From positions 80,321 to 144,320 of the forward strand of contig NZ_LT607656.1 in NCBI RefSeq assembly GCF_900095265.1: a DNA stretch of 64,000 nt. Reading direction: 5' to 3'. Below the pieces are notes generated by a model. The model worked only from the letters and a program-made list of their open reading frames with translations, was not told where the DNA came from and made no database searches. Of this stretch, positions 56,945-64,000 are shown one piece after another (the first letter of the stretch is position 1; every line of letters begins with the position of its first letter). The stretch comes from Janthinobacterium sp. UMAB-56. Lineage in GTDB: Bacteria; Pseudomonadota; Gammaproteobacteria; Burkholderiales; Burkholderiaceae_D. A program made the position numbers and the translations under genes.

Positions 56945-59062
56945 TTGCATTTCAGGAAACTTCACCGCCGTACACGTGCACTGGCCGGTCGCTGGCTGAC
57001 GGGCATGCACGCCTATACCGACACCCTGTCGCAGCGCCGTCCCCTGTGGATGGTCAGCCTGGCCATCGACGAGACGAATCTGTCCGAGGGCCTGCGAGCC
57101 GCCTGCGCCTCGAGCGCCATGCTGCTCTTGGGATTGCTGTTCGACCACCCCGATTTTTCCTGGGCCGCCATCGGTGCCTTCTGGACTTGCCTGGCCGATG
57201 CGGCCGGCACGCGGCGCATGCGCTTCGTCTCGATGCTGGGCTTCGGCTTGCTGTCCACCGTGGCCGGTGGCCTGACGGCGCTGGCGGCCGGGCATGGGGT
57301 GGTGGCGGCCGCCATCGCCGTGCTGCTCTTTTCCTGGGCCGGCGCGCTGGCGCGCATCTGGGGCGCGGCCACGGCGCAAGTGGCCATCCTGGCGGCCACG
57401 GCCTGCGTGGTGATGGTCACGCATCCGCTGGCATCGATGACGCAGACGGCGCCTTTCCTGGGCCTGTACATGTTTGGCTGCCTGTTTGCTACCGTGCTCA
57501 GTTTTACTGTCTGGCGCATCCACCCGTTCGGCCCCAGCAGGCGCGCCATCCGCGCCGCGTATTCGCGCCTGGCCGGCATCGCGCGCGACAATGCGCGCTT
57601 CCTGGCGCAGGACCCGATGCTGCCGGAGGCGGCCGCGCATGGCGCCAGCTACCGTTCGCAGGCGCGCGCCGCACTGGAGGCGGCGCGCGTGGCGCTGGCC
57701 GCCGTGCCGCCCGCGCGTGCGGGTCGCAGCGCCCTGTACGACAACCTGCTGCTGGCGCTCAGCGACGCCGAGCGCATCTTCGCCTATCTGATCGCCGTCA
57801 CGCATAGCTGCGAGCGCGAGCAGCAGCGTTTGCGCCAGGACCCGCGCGCACGGCGCAGCCTGGAAGTGATGGCCGTGCTGCTGCGCCGCCTGGGGCAAGC
57901 CGTGCAGCGCCGGCCGGAAACGCCGCCCCTGGAATTGCAGCGCCGCCTGGCTGCCTGCGGACGGCGCCTGGAAGCGGCGCTGGGCGCCCTGCTGCCGCTG
58001 CGCCTGAACGTGGACTTCATGGAACTGGGCTTGCCGCGCGCGGCGCAGCTGCCGTGGCGCGAGGCGGCTTTCCTGGCGCTGGGGCAGGCGTGGCAAACGG
58101 CAAAAGTCAACGCCACGCCGCAGTCGCTGAGCTGGCGCCATGCGGCGCGCGTGTCGCTGGCGACGACGGCCGGCTTCCTGCTGGTCGAGGCCTTGCATAT
58201 TCCATTCGGCTACTGGGCCACCATGGCCACCTTGTTGATACTGCAGCCATCCGTGTCGACCACCTGGCCACGCGGCATCGAACGGGTCGCGGGCAGCGTG
58301 CTGGGTGCCATGCTGGCCGTGCTGATCGGCCTGGCCGTGCACACCCCCCTGGCGATCTCGCTGGTAGTGTTTCCGCTGATTGTCGCCACCATGGCCTTGC
58401 GCCGTGTCAGCTACAGCCTGCACGTGCTGTTCATGACGCCGGCCTTCGTGCTGGTGGCCGATTATGCGGCGCCGGCCAGCGAGATGGTGTATGCGATGAG
58501 CCGCCTGGGCAACAATGTGCTCGGTTGCGTGCTGGCCTTGCTGGCCACGTTTTTCCTGTGGCCCGACCGCGAGGCGGACGACCTGGACCAGCGCCTGGCC
58601 AGGGCCGTGTCGGCCAACCTGAAATACCTGCTGGCCGTGCTGGCGGCAGGCGGGAAGTGGGATAGCGCCATCGCGCGCCTGCGCCGCGAGGCGGGTTTGG
58701 CCAGCAATAACGCGGAACAGGTGCTGCAACGCTTGCGCATCGAGCGCCGCCTGGACCGCAGTAGCGGCGTGGGCCTGGCGGCGCTGCGTACCTTGCCGCT
58801 GCTGCGCCGCGTGGCGGGCAGCACGGCGCGCATCAGTTTAAGTCCCCAGGCCGAGCCGGCGGCGCCCGAATTGCAACGCTGGATTGCCGCCGTCAGCGGG
58901 GAAATCGATGCCTTGCTGCGCGGAGAGGCCGATGTCTGCGCGCCTGGTCCCTGCGTTGCCGACCGCCTGACGCCGCTGCAAGCCGATGCCGTGGCCCAGG
59001 TGCAACTGCTGCGCGGCTTGCTGCGCGAGCATGTGCTGGCGATGCAGAGCGGCACGCGCTAA
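56945..59062 (+). CDS. FUSC family inner-membrane protein (YccS-like)
   Basis: A 705-residue membrane protein with two clusters of hydrophobic helices (about residues 50-190 and 400-530) separated by a long helical cytoplasmic region. The second cluster has the FUSC-type HIPFGYWATMATLLILQPSVSTTWPRGIERVAGSVLGAML. The family includes aromatic-acid efflux and fusaric-acid resistance proteins and YccS. No membrane-fusion partner adjoins. The frame opens with a TTG at 56945; an ATG at 57005 is an equally possible start. Confidence 0.9.
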   Translation: MHFRKLHRRTRALAGRWLTGMHAYTDTLSQRRPLWMVSLAIDETNLSEGLRAACASSAMLLLGLLFDHPDFSWAAIGAFWTCLADAAGTRRMRFVSMLGFGLLSTVAGGLTALAAGHGVVAAAIAVLLFSWAGALARIWGAATAQVAILAATACVVMVTHPLASMTQTAPFLGLYMFGCLFATVLSFTVWRIHPFGPSRRAIRAAYSRLAGIARDNARFLAQDPMLPEAAAHGASYRSQARAALEAARVALAAVPPARAGRSALYDNLLLALSDAERIFAYLIAVTHSCEREQQRLRQDPRARRSLEVMAVLLRRLGQAVQRRPETPPLELQRRLAACGRRLEAALGALLPLRLNVDFMELGLPRAAQLPWREAAFLALGQAWQTAKVNATPQSLSWRHAARVSLATTAGFLLVEALHIPFGYWATMATLLILQPSVSTTWPRGIERVAGSVLGAMLAVLIGLAVHTPLAISLVVFPLIVATMALRRVSYSLHVLFMTPAFVLVADYAAPASEMVYAMSRLGNNVLGCVLALLATFFLWPDREADDLDQRLARAVSANLKYLLAVLAAGGKWDSAIARLRREAGLASNNAEQVLQRLRIERRLDRSSGVGLAALRTLPLLRRVAGSTARISLSPQAEPAAPELQRWIAAVSGEIDALLRGEADVCAPGPCVADRLTPLQADAVAQVQLLRGLLREHVLAMQSGTR

Positions 59063-59068
59063 CTTCCT

Positions 59069-59088
59069 CGCGCTGTCGCGTTTTTTTT
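59069..59088 (+). terminator. Short GC hairpin with T8 after the FUSC gene
   Basis: CGCG-CTGT-CGCG is followed by eight Ts. The stem is only four pairs, so this is a modest terminator. Confidence 0.5.
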
Positions 59089-59224
59089 CGGTGTGTCAGC
59101 CATTCGCTCTGCTTGCGGCGCCAATATTGTATAGACGTTTGGCGTCTCCCAATCTCTCCAAAGTCCACATTTAAAGGGCTTTCCCACGATATTTTCCATA
59201 CTGGAAAATTATTGAAAGGAAATG

Positions 59225-59253
59225 TTGACTCTAAAATAAGTGCGGTCTATATT
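59225..59253 (+). promoter_or_regulatory. Sigma-70 promoter of the glutaredoxin/mini-protein locus
   Basis: TTGACT (59225-59230), a 17-base spacer and TATATT (59248-59253) form one of the best promoters in the window. The ATG of the glutaredoxin gene lies about 100 bases beyond the likely start point. Confidence 0.72.
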
Positions 59254-59358
59254 GGGTTTTGTAGCAAGCAATGACGAACCCTATATGGATTTTTTTACGA
59301 CTGATCTGACGCGATTGCCTGGCTTGCCGGGGGCAATAGCTGACATGGAGAGTCGTGA

Positions 59359-59859
59359 ATGAAAAAGATTGCACTTTTCCTGTTCGCCGTCGGTGTCAGC
59401 GCGCCTATTCTGCAGGAGCTGCTGGAAAGCGCAAGCTACGTCGGCCGACTTCGATCCTCCACGCCTCTGATACTACCTATGATGCAGAAAAAAATGAAGA
59501 CTATCGCCATGTATGGCTTGATCCTGGTCGCTGGACTGGGCAGCGGTTATGGCCTGTCCTTGCTGCCTGGTTTATTCAAATCGACTTACACGGAAGGAAA
59601 TTACGCCGCGTATTTCCCGAATGCCCAGGCGAAGGTGGTGTTGTACGGCACGGACTGGTGCGGTTATTGCGCCAAGACGCGCGCGTACTTCAAGGAAAAC
59701 AAGATCGAATTCGTCGATCTCGATATCGAGAAATCCCCGGCAGCAAAAAAAGCCCATGAGGAACTCGGCGGTGGCGGCGTGCCCGTGGTGCTGATCGGCA
59801 ACCGCAAGATCCAGGGGTTCAATACGGGCGCGCTGGAAGCGGCGCTGAAGAAAATCTGA
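59359..59859 (+). CDS. Membrane-linked glutaredoxin family protein
   Basis: A 166-residue protein. The C-terminal 80 residues are a glutaredoxin with active site TDWCGYCAKTRAYF, cis-Pro GGVPVVLIGN and the GFN end. Before it comes one hydrophobic segment (TIAMYGLILVAGLGSGYGLSLLPG), probably a membrane anchor. The first 15 residues (MKKIALFLFAVGVSA) are a second, signal-like stretch that closely resembles the start of the next gene. GGAGAG precedes the ATG at 59359. Inner ATGs at 59479, 59482 and 59494 lack ribosome binding sites. The disulfide or glutathione role is inferred; the side of the membrane is not certain. Confidence 0.87.
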   Translation: MKKIALFLFAVGVSAPILQELLESASYVGRLRSSTPLILPMMQKKMKTIAMYGLILVAGLGSGYGLSLLPGLFKSTYTEGNYAAYFPNAQAKVVLYGTDWCGYCAKTRAYFKENKIEFVDLDIEKSPAAKKAHEELGGGGVPVVLIGNRKIQGFNTGALEAALKKI

Positions 59860-59931
59860 TTACCGGATGGCGCGTAAGAGACGGCGCGCCATGGATGTTG
59901 CCCATCGTCTGTCAATTCAACAGGAGTGCTT

Positions 59932-60123
59932 ATGTTTAAAAAACTGGGTTTCTTTTTGTTTGCCATGGGTGTCAGCGCCTCGTATGCGATCGCTGGCGGC
60001 GGGTCGGAATGCTATTCGCAATGCGATGACAATCTGGAACAGTGCATGATTAAACACCCGACCGCGCCAGGCGCCTGCACCAAGATTCATCAGATGTGCT
60101 ACGACCGCTGCGCTCAAGACTAG
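59932..60123 (+). CDS. Secreted six-cysteine mini-protein, function unknown
   Basis: A 63-residue protein with a signal peptide (MFKKLGFFLFAMGVSASYAIA) and a mature part of about 41 residues with six cysteines. The spacing is C-x3-C-x6-C-x10-C-x6-C-x3-C, a mirror-symmetric pattern. That pattern would suit a helical hairpin closed by three nested disulfides. AGGAG lies five bases before the ATG. It starts 72 bases after the glutaredoxin stop, and its signal sequence resembles that gene's first codons. No known family was recognised. Confidence 0.8.
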   Translation: MFKKLGFFLFAMGVSASYAIAGGGSECYSQCDDNLEQCMIKHPTAPGACTKIHQMCYDRCAQD

Positions 60124-60137
60124 CATTCAATAAAGTT

Positions 60138-60170
60138 TGCCGGCTGGCCAGGACTCCGGCCAGGCCGGCA
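60138..60170. terminator. Bidirectional terminator hairpin
   Basis: TGCCGGCTGGCC and GGCCAGGCCGGCA pair with one bulge around AGGACTCC. TTTATTG-type sequence follows on the minus strand. It lies between the convergent mini-protein and adenosyltransferase genes. Confidence 0.7.
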
Positions 60171-60178
60171 TAGGCGGC

Positions 60179-60733
60179 TTATCCCCGCGTGCGGTCATGC
60201 CGCCACAGCACGTCGCTGCCGCCGGCAAAGCGGTTGAGCACGCGCGACAGCACGAACAGCAGGTCCGACAGGCGGTTCACGTATTGGCGCGGATGCTCGT
60301 GCAGGGTTTCCGCATTGGCCAGCGTGACGATGCTGCGCTCGGCGCGGCGGCACACGGTGCGGCACACATGCGCCAGCGAGGCGGCGCGCGAGCCGGCCGG
60401 CAGGATGAATTCAGAGAGGGCGGGCAAGTCCGCATTGTATTTCGCCAGCAGCGCATCGAGGCGCAGCACGTGCTCTTCCTTGATCAGCTGGTAGCCGGGA
60501 ATGCAGATTTCTCCTCCCAGGTCGAACAGGTCGTGCTGGATGGTCACCAGTTCCTCGCGCAAGGCGTCGGGCATGGCTTCGCACAGCAGCAAGCCGAGAT
60601 TGGAATTGAGTTCGTCCACGTCGCCCATGGCGTGGATGCGCGCGCTGTCCTTGCTGGTGCGGCTGCCGTCGCCCAGGCCGGTGCTGCCATTGTCGCCCGT
60701 GCGCGTGGCGATTTTCGAAAGTCGGTTACCCAT
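60179..60733 (-). CDS. Cob(I)alamin adenosyltransferase, PduO type
   Basis: Transfers the adenosyl group of ATP to cobalamin to make coenzyme B12. The 184 residues have the family N-terminus KIATRTGDNGSTGLGDGSRTSKDSARIHAMGDVDELNS, the RRAERS motif (CRRAERSIVTL) and the C-terminal YVNRLSDLLFVLSRVLN. The start is the ATG before GNRLSKI, with AGGATC upstream; an extended reading toward 60817 is not family-like. No other cobalamin genes are nearby. It is divergent from glcD. Confidence 0.95.
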   Translation of the reverse strand: MGNRLSKIATRTGDNGSTGLGDGSRTSKDSARIHAMGDVDELNSNLGLLLCEAMPDALREELVTIQHDLFDLGGEICIPGYQLIKEEHVLRLDALLAKYNADLPALSEFILPAGSRAASLAHVCRTVCRRAERSIVTLANAETLHEHPRQYVNRLSDLLFVLSRVLNRFAGGSDVLWRHDRTRG

Positions 60734-60885
60734 GATGCTGATCCTGTCAAAGAAGAATGGGGGCAGCATACGACACTGCGCGCTGCCTGGCCGCAGATTT
60801 GCCTGTAAAACGGACAAAAAATGCGGCGTGCGCCACTTTTGTGCTTACAATCGTTGCACGCCCATGCACTTTTGTCTCCCATCTT

Positions 60886-62376
60886 ATGCTCAATGCTGCC
60901 CCTGAACCTGGCTTGACCGCCGCGCGCCAGCAAGCCGTCGTCGCGGCCCTGCTGGCCGTGCTGCCGCCCCGCTGCGTGTTGTCCGACGCGGAAGATACGC
61001 GCCCGTATGAATGCGATGGCCTGGCCGCCTACCGCCAGCTGCCGATGGTGGTGACGCTGCCGGACACCGAAGAACAGGTCATCGCCATCCTCGGCGTTTG
61101 CCGCGAACTGGGCGTGCCTATCGTGCCGCGCGGCGCCGGCACGGGCCTGTCGGGCGGCGCCTTGCCGATCGCCGATGGCGTGGTGCTGTCGACGGCGCGC
61201 CTGAACCGCATCGTGCGCCTCGATGCGTATGCGCGCACGGCCGTGGTGCAGCCGGGCGTGCGCAACCTGGCCATTTCCGAAGCGGCGGCGCCCTACGCGT
61301 TGTATTACGCGCCCGACCCCTCGTCGCAGATCGCCTGCAGCATCGGCGGCAACGTGGCGGAAAACTCGGGCGGCGTGCATTGCCTGAAATACGGACTGAC
61401 CGTGCACAATGTGCTGCGCGTGCGTGTCGTTACGATTGACGGCGAGGTGCTGGAACTGGGCGGCGAATGCCTGGACTCTCCGGGCCTCGACCTGCTGGCC
61501 GTCTTCATCGGTTCCGAAGGCATGCTGGGCATCGTCACCGAAGTGACGGTCAAGCTGATACCGAAACCTGCCACGGCGCGTGTCATCATGGCGTCGTTCG
61601 GCGACGTCGTCACGGGCGGCAATGCCGTGGCCAACGTGATCGCCGCCGGCATCATCCCGGCCGGGCTGGAAATGATGGACCAGACGTCTTCGCGCATGGT
61701 CGAACCGTTCGTCAAGGCTGGCTACGACATCGACGCGGCCGCCATTTTGCTGTGCGAGGCGGACGGCACGCACGAGGAAGTGGAAGAGGAAATCGCCCGC
61801 ATGACGGCCGTGCTGGAAGGGGCGGGCGCCAGCGCCATCGCCGTCTCGCAGTCGGAAGCGGAGCGCATGAAATTCTGGTCCGGCCGCAAGAATGCCTTTC
61901 CTGCCGCCGGGCGCATCTCGCCCGATTACTACTGCATGGACGGCACCATCCCGAGAAAAAAACTGGCGCAAGTGCTGACAGGTATCGCTGGCATGGAAAC
62001 GACGCATGGCTTGCGCTGCGCCAACGTGTTCCACGCGGGCGATGGCAATCTGCATCCCCTGATCCTGTTTGACGCCAACAAGCCCGGCGAATTCGAGCGC
62101 GCCGAAGCGTTTGGCGCGGACATCCTGGCCCTGTGCGTGGCCGTGGGCGGCACCATCACGGGCGAGCATGGCGTGGGCATGGAAAAGATCAATTCCATGT
62201 GCGTGCAATTTACGCGCGCCGAACTCGATGCCTTCTTTGCCGTCAAGCGCGCCTTCGACCCGCACGCCTTGCTCAATCCGGACAAGGCGATACCCACCTT
62301 GAACCGCTGCGCCGAATTCGGCAAGATGCATGTAACGGCGGGGCGCCTGCCGTTCGCCAACCTGCCCCGTTTTTAA
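60886..62376 (+). CDS. glcD: Glycolate oxidase FAD-binding subunit GlcD
   Basis: FAD-linked subunit of glycolate oxidase, which oxidises glycolate (or D-lactate-like acids) to glyoxylate. The 496 residues contain the PCMH-type FAD-binding domain (VPIVPRGAGTGLSGGALP, VVQPGVRNLAISEAA, YYAPDPSSQIACSIGGNVAENSGGVHCLKYG) and the C-terminal oxidase domain ending with GGTITGEHGVGMEK and FDPHALLNPDK. The start is the ATG before LNAAPEPG; no strong ribosome binding site is visible. glcE follows 15 bases later. Confidence 0.95.
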   Translation: MLNAAPEPGLTAARQQAVVAALLAVLPPRCVLSDAEDTRPYECDGLAAYRQLPMVVTLPDTEEQVIAILGVCRELGVPIVPRGAGTGLSGGALPIADGVVLSTARLNRIVRLDAYARTAVVQPGVRNLAISEAAAPYALYYAPDPSSQIACSIGGNVAENSGGVHCLKYGLTVHNVLRVRVVTIDGEVLELGGECLDSPGLDLLAVFIGSEGMLGIVTEVTVKLIPKPATARVIMASFGDVVTGGNAVANVIAAGIIPAGLEMMDQTSSRMVEPFVKAGYDIDAAAILLCEADGTHEEVEEEIARMTAVLEGAGASAIAVSQSEAERMKFWSGRKNAFPAAGRISPDYYCMDGTIPRKKLAQVLTGIAGMETTHGLRCANVFHAGDGNLHPLILFDANKPGEFERAEAFGADILALCVAVGGTITGEHGVGMEKINSMCVQFTRAELDAFFAVKRAFDPHALLNPDKAIPTLNRCAEFGKMHVTAGRLPFANLPRF

Positions 62377-62391
62377 CCGCCGGAGACTCCT

Positions 62392-63462
62392 TTGCAAGCG
62401 ATAGTGGAACAATTCAAGCAGCAGATATTGGCGGCCAGCGCGGCGGGCAAGCCCTTGCGCCTGCGCGGTGGCGGCACGAAAGACTGGTATGGCCAGCAGT
62501 TTGATGGCGAGGTGCTCGATACGCGCGCGTATGCCGGCATCATCGACTATGAACCGACGGAGCTGGTGATCACGGCGCGCTGCGGCACGCCGCTGGCGCA
62601 GATCGAGGCGGCGCTGGCCGCGCGCAATCAGATGCTGGCCTTTGAGCCGCCGCACTTCGGCGCTGGCGCCACGCTGGGCGGTGTCGTCGCCAGCGCCCTG
62701 TCCGGCCCGCGCCGGGCCAGCGCGGGTGCGCTGCGTGATTTCGTGCTGGGCGCCGTGCTGCTGGATGGTCACGGCGAACGCCTGGCCTTCGGCGGGCAAG
62801 TGATGAAAAACGTGGCAGGCTACGATGTCTCGCGCTTGCTGGCTGGCTCGCTCGGTACTTTGGGCCTGATCCTGGAAGTGTCGCTGAAGGTGTTGCCCTT
62901 GCCGCTGCGCGAAGCGACGTTTCGCCTGGCGTGCGCGGAAGTCGCCGCCTTGCGCATGCTCAATGAGTGGGCCGGAAAACCGCTGCCGATATCGGCCAGC
63001 TGCTGGCACGATGGCGTGTTGACGGTGCGCCTGTCCGGCGCCGAAGCGGCCGTGTCTGCGGCGCTGCACACGCTGGGCGGCGAGCTGCTGGCCGCCGACG
63101 ATGCGGCCGCCTTCTGGCTGTCCGTGCGCGAGCAGACGCACGCTTTCTTTGCCGGTGCGGGCGGCCTGTGGCGCTTGTCGCTGCCGCCGCATGCCAGCGC
63201 CGTGATTTTAAAGGGGCGTCAGTTGATCGAGTGGGGCGGCGCGCAGCGCTGGCTGAAGCTCGACGCCGATGCCGACGCCGATAGCGCCCGGCACATCCGC
63301 CAGGCCGTGGCCGCGCTTGGGGGCCACGCCACCCTGTTCCGTGGCGGCGACAAGGCGGTGGGCGTGTTCCACCCGCTGGCGCCGGCCGTGGCCACCATCC
63401 ACCAGCGCCTGCGGCAGGCTTTCGACCCTGCCGGCATCTTCAACCCGCACAGAATGTATTGA
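62392..63462 (+). CDS. glcE: Glycolate oxidase subunit GlcE
   Basis: Second FAD-binding subunit of glycolate oxidase, shorter than GlcD. The 356 residues show GKPLRLRGGGTKDWYG, YEPTELVITARCGTPLAQIEAALA, FEPPHFGAGATLGGVVASALSGPRR, GQVMKNVAGYDVSRLLAGSLGTLG and the end FDPAGIFNPHRMY. The start is a TTG with GGAG eight bases upstream, the best-supported start in this frame. It lies between glcD and glcF with short gaps. Confidence 0.95.
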   Translation: MQAIVEQFKQQILAASAAGKPLRLRGGGTKDWYGQQFDGEVLDTRAYAGIIDYEPTELVITARCGTPLAQIEAALAARNQMLAFEPPHFGAGATLGGVVASALSGPRRASAGALRDFVLGAVLLDGHGERLAFGGQVMKNVAGYDVSRLLAGSLGTLGLILEVSLKVLPLPLREATFRLACAEVAALRMLNEWAGKPLPISASCWHDGVLTVRLSGAEAAVSAALHTLGGELLAADDAAAFWLSVREQTHAFFAGAGGLWRLSLPPHASAVILKGRQLIEWGGAQRWLKLDADADADSARHIRQAVAALGGHATLFRGGDKAVGVFHPLAPAVATIHQRLRQAFDPAGIFNPHRMY

Positions 63463-63468
63463 GCGCGC

Positions 63469-64000
63469 ATGCAAACCAATCTCGCCGATTTCATCAAGAA
63501 TACGCCGGCAGGCGACGAAGCCGAAGCCATCCTGCGCGCCTGCGTGCATTGCGGCTTTTGCACGGCCACCTGTCCCACCTACCAGCTGCTGGGCGATGAA
63601 CTCGATGGCCCGCGCGGACGCATTTATCTGATCAAGCAAGTGCTCGAAGGCGCGCCCGTCACCGCCAAGACGCAGGCGCACCTGGACCGCTGCCTGACCT
63701 GTCGCAACTGCGAGTCGACCTGTCCCTCGGGCGTGCAGTACGGGCGCCTGGTCGATATCGGCCGCCATGTTGTCGAGCAGCGCGTGCAGCGCCCCTTGCG
63801 CGAACGCGCCTTGCGCTTCGCCCTGAAGGAAGCCTTGCCGCGCCGCTGGCTGTTTACGCCCGTGTACAAGGCGGGGCAGGCGCTGCGCCCCTTGCTCTCA
63901 AAAAGTTTGCAGGACAAGCTGCGCCCGGGCGCCGCCGCCGGCGCATGGCCGACGCGCCAGCACGCGCGCACCATGCTGCTGCTGGACGGCTGCGTGCAGC
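63469..64000 (+). CDS. glcF: Glycolate oxidase iron-sulfur subunit GlcF (partial)
   Basis: Start of the iron-sulfur subunit that passes electrons from GlcD/GlcE to the quinone pool. The window contains 177 codons, cut by the right edge. Both 4Fe-4S motifs are present: CVHCGFCTATCPTY near residue 25 and CLTCRNCESTCPSG near residue 75. The family core continues to LLLDGCVQ at the edge, where the first CCG-type domain begins. The ATG lies seven bases after the glcE stop. Confidence 0.95.
   Translation, partial: MQTNLADFIKNTPAGDEAEAILRACVHCGFCTATCPTYQLLGDELDGPRGRIYLIKQVLEGAPVTAKTQAHLDRCLTCRNCESTCPSGVQYGRLVDIGRHVVEQRVQRPLRERALRFALKEALPRRWLFTPVYKAGQALRPLLSKSLQDKLRPGAAAGAWPTRQHARTMLLLDGCVQ

Noticed and set aside
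56933-58729. Open frame of 598 codons on the minus strand, opposite the FUSC gene
   Set aside because: Translation is Gln/Arg/His/Gly-rich with no domain. The plus-strand protein has clear membrane helices and family motifs.
60544-63192. Open frame of 882 codons on the minus strand, opposite glcD and glcE
   Set aside because: Low-complexity Arg/Ala/Gln/His translation without motifs. glcD and glcE are certain on the plus strand.

Overview
The window is about 62% GC by eye and densely packed. It is a chromosomal segment of a Gram-negative betaproteobacterium, most likely Oxalobacteraceae (Janthinobacterium/Massilia/Duganella-like). Pointers are the dusB-fis-purH-ruvCAB order, DUF2782-thrB-BPSS1780-type membrane protein next to polA, the ubiquinone gene coq7, porin and OmpA proteins, and the dispersed palindrome GGGGTCAGACCCC. 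Genus is inference from gene order and remembered sequence style; no search was run. I see no phage, insertion sequence, integrase, CRISPR array, rRNA or tRNA.

Layout. 1-4500: coq7, an OsmC-type protein, rplM-rpsI, argC, a bactofilin and erpA. 4500-9000: anmK and a periplasmic M23 peptidase on the minus strand, then tyrS-dtd. 9000-16400: a YbhB-type protein, a histidine phosphatase, dusB-fis-purH, ruvC-ruvA-ruvB and a YaiI protein. 16400-19900 (minus): an OmpA protein directly downstream of a lipoprotein with Ig-like repeats and a DUF3494 ice-binding-like domain, then a DUF2147 protein. 19900-24300: valS and a porin. 24300-30800: a signalling island with a PAS-GGDEF-EAL protein opposite a Crp-type regulator, hybrid histidine kinase, REC-PAS protein and small membrane protein. 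30800-35400: a TPP riboswitch followed by thiC-thiS-thiG-thiD-thiE. 35400-38650: an ANTAR response regulator, glutathione-dependent formaldehyde dehydrogenase, a secreted coiled-coil protein and a small hypothetical. 38700-46440: a UvrD-like helicase, BPSS1780-type protein, thrB, a DUF2782 protein and polA. 46440-52300: a dienelactone hydrolase, a ZIP transporter, a leader-ORF/ABC-F unit, a sulfurtransferase and a DMT transporter. 52280-56820: a Rieske oxygenase divergent from xseB-ispA-dxs. 56900-64000: an FUSC transporter, a membrane glutaredoxin with a cysteine-rich secreted mini-protein, a cobalamin adenosyltransferase, and glcD-glcE-glcF cut by the right edge.

Most of the window is core metabolism and information processing. 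The thi operon makes thiamine phosphate under feedback from thiamine pyrophosphate. xseB-ispA-dxs supplies isoprenoid precursors, and Coq7 uses a polyprenylated intermediate. RuvABC, the UvrD-like helicase and PolA serve repair, and the helicase promoter carries a LexA-like site. The less ordinary places are: the long leader with a 29-residue ORF before the ABC-F gene (48370-48650); the glutaredoxin plus six-cysteine mini-protein locus (59225-60123), where both genes begin with related signal sequences; the DUF3494 lipoprotein/OmpA pair (16418-19088); the LexA-like and palindromic, apparently leaderless start of the helicase gene (38702-38750); and the ZIP gene, whose best ribosome binding site points to a non-canonical ATC start.
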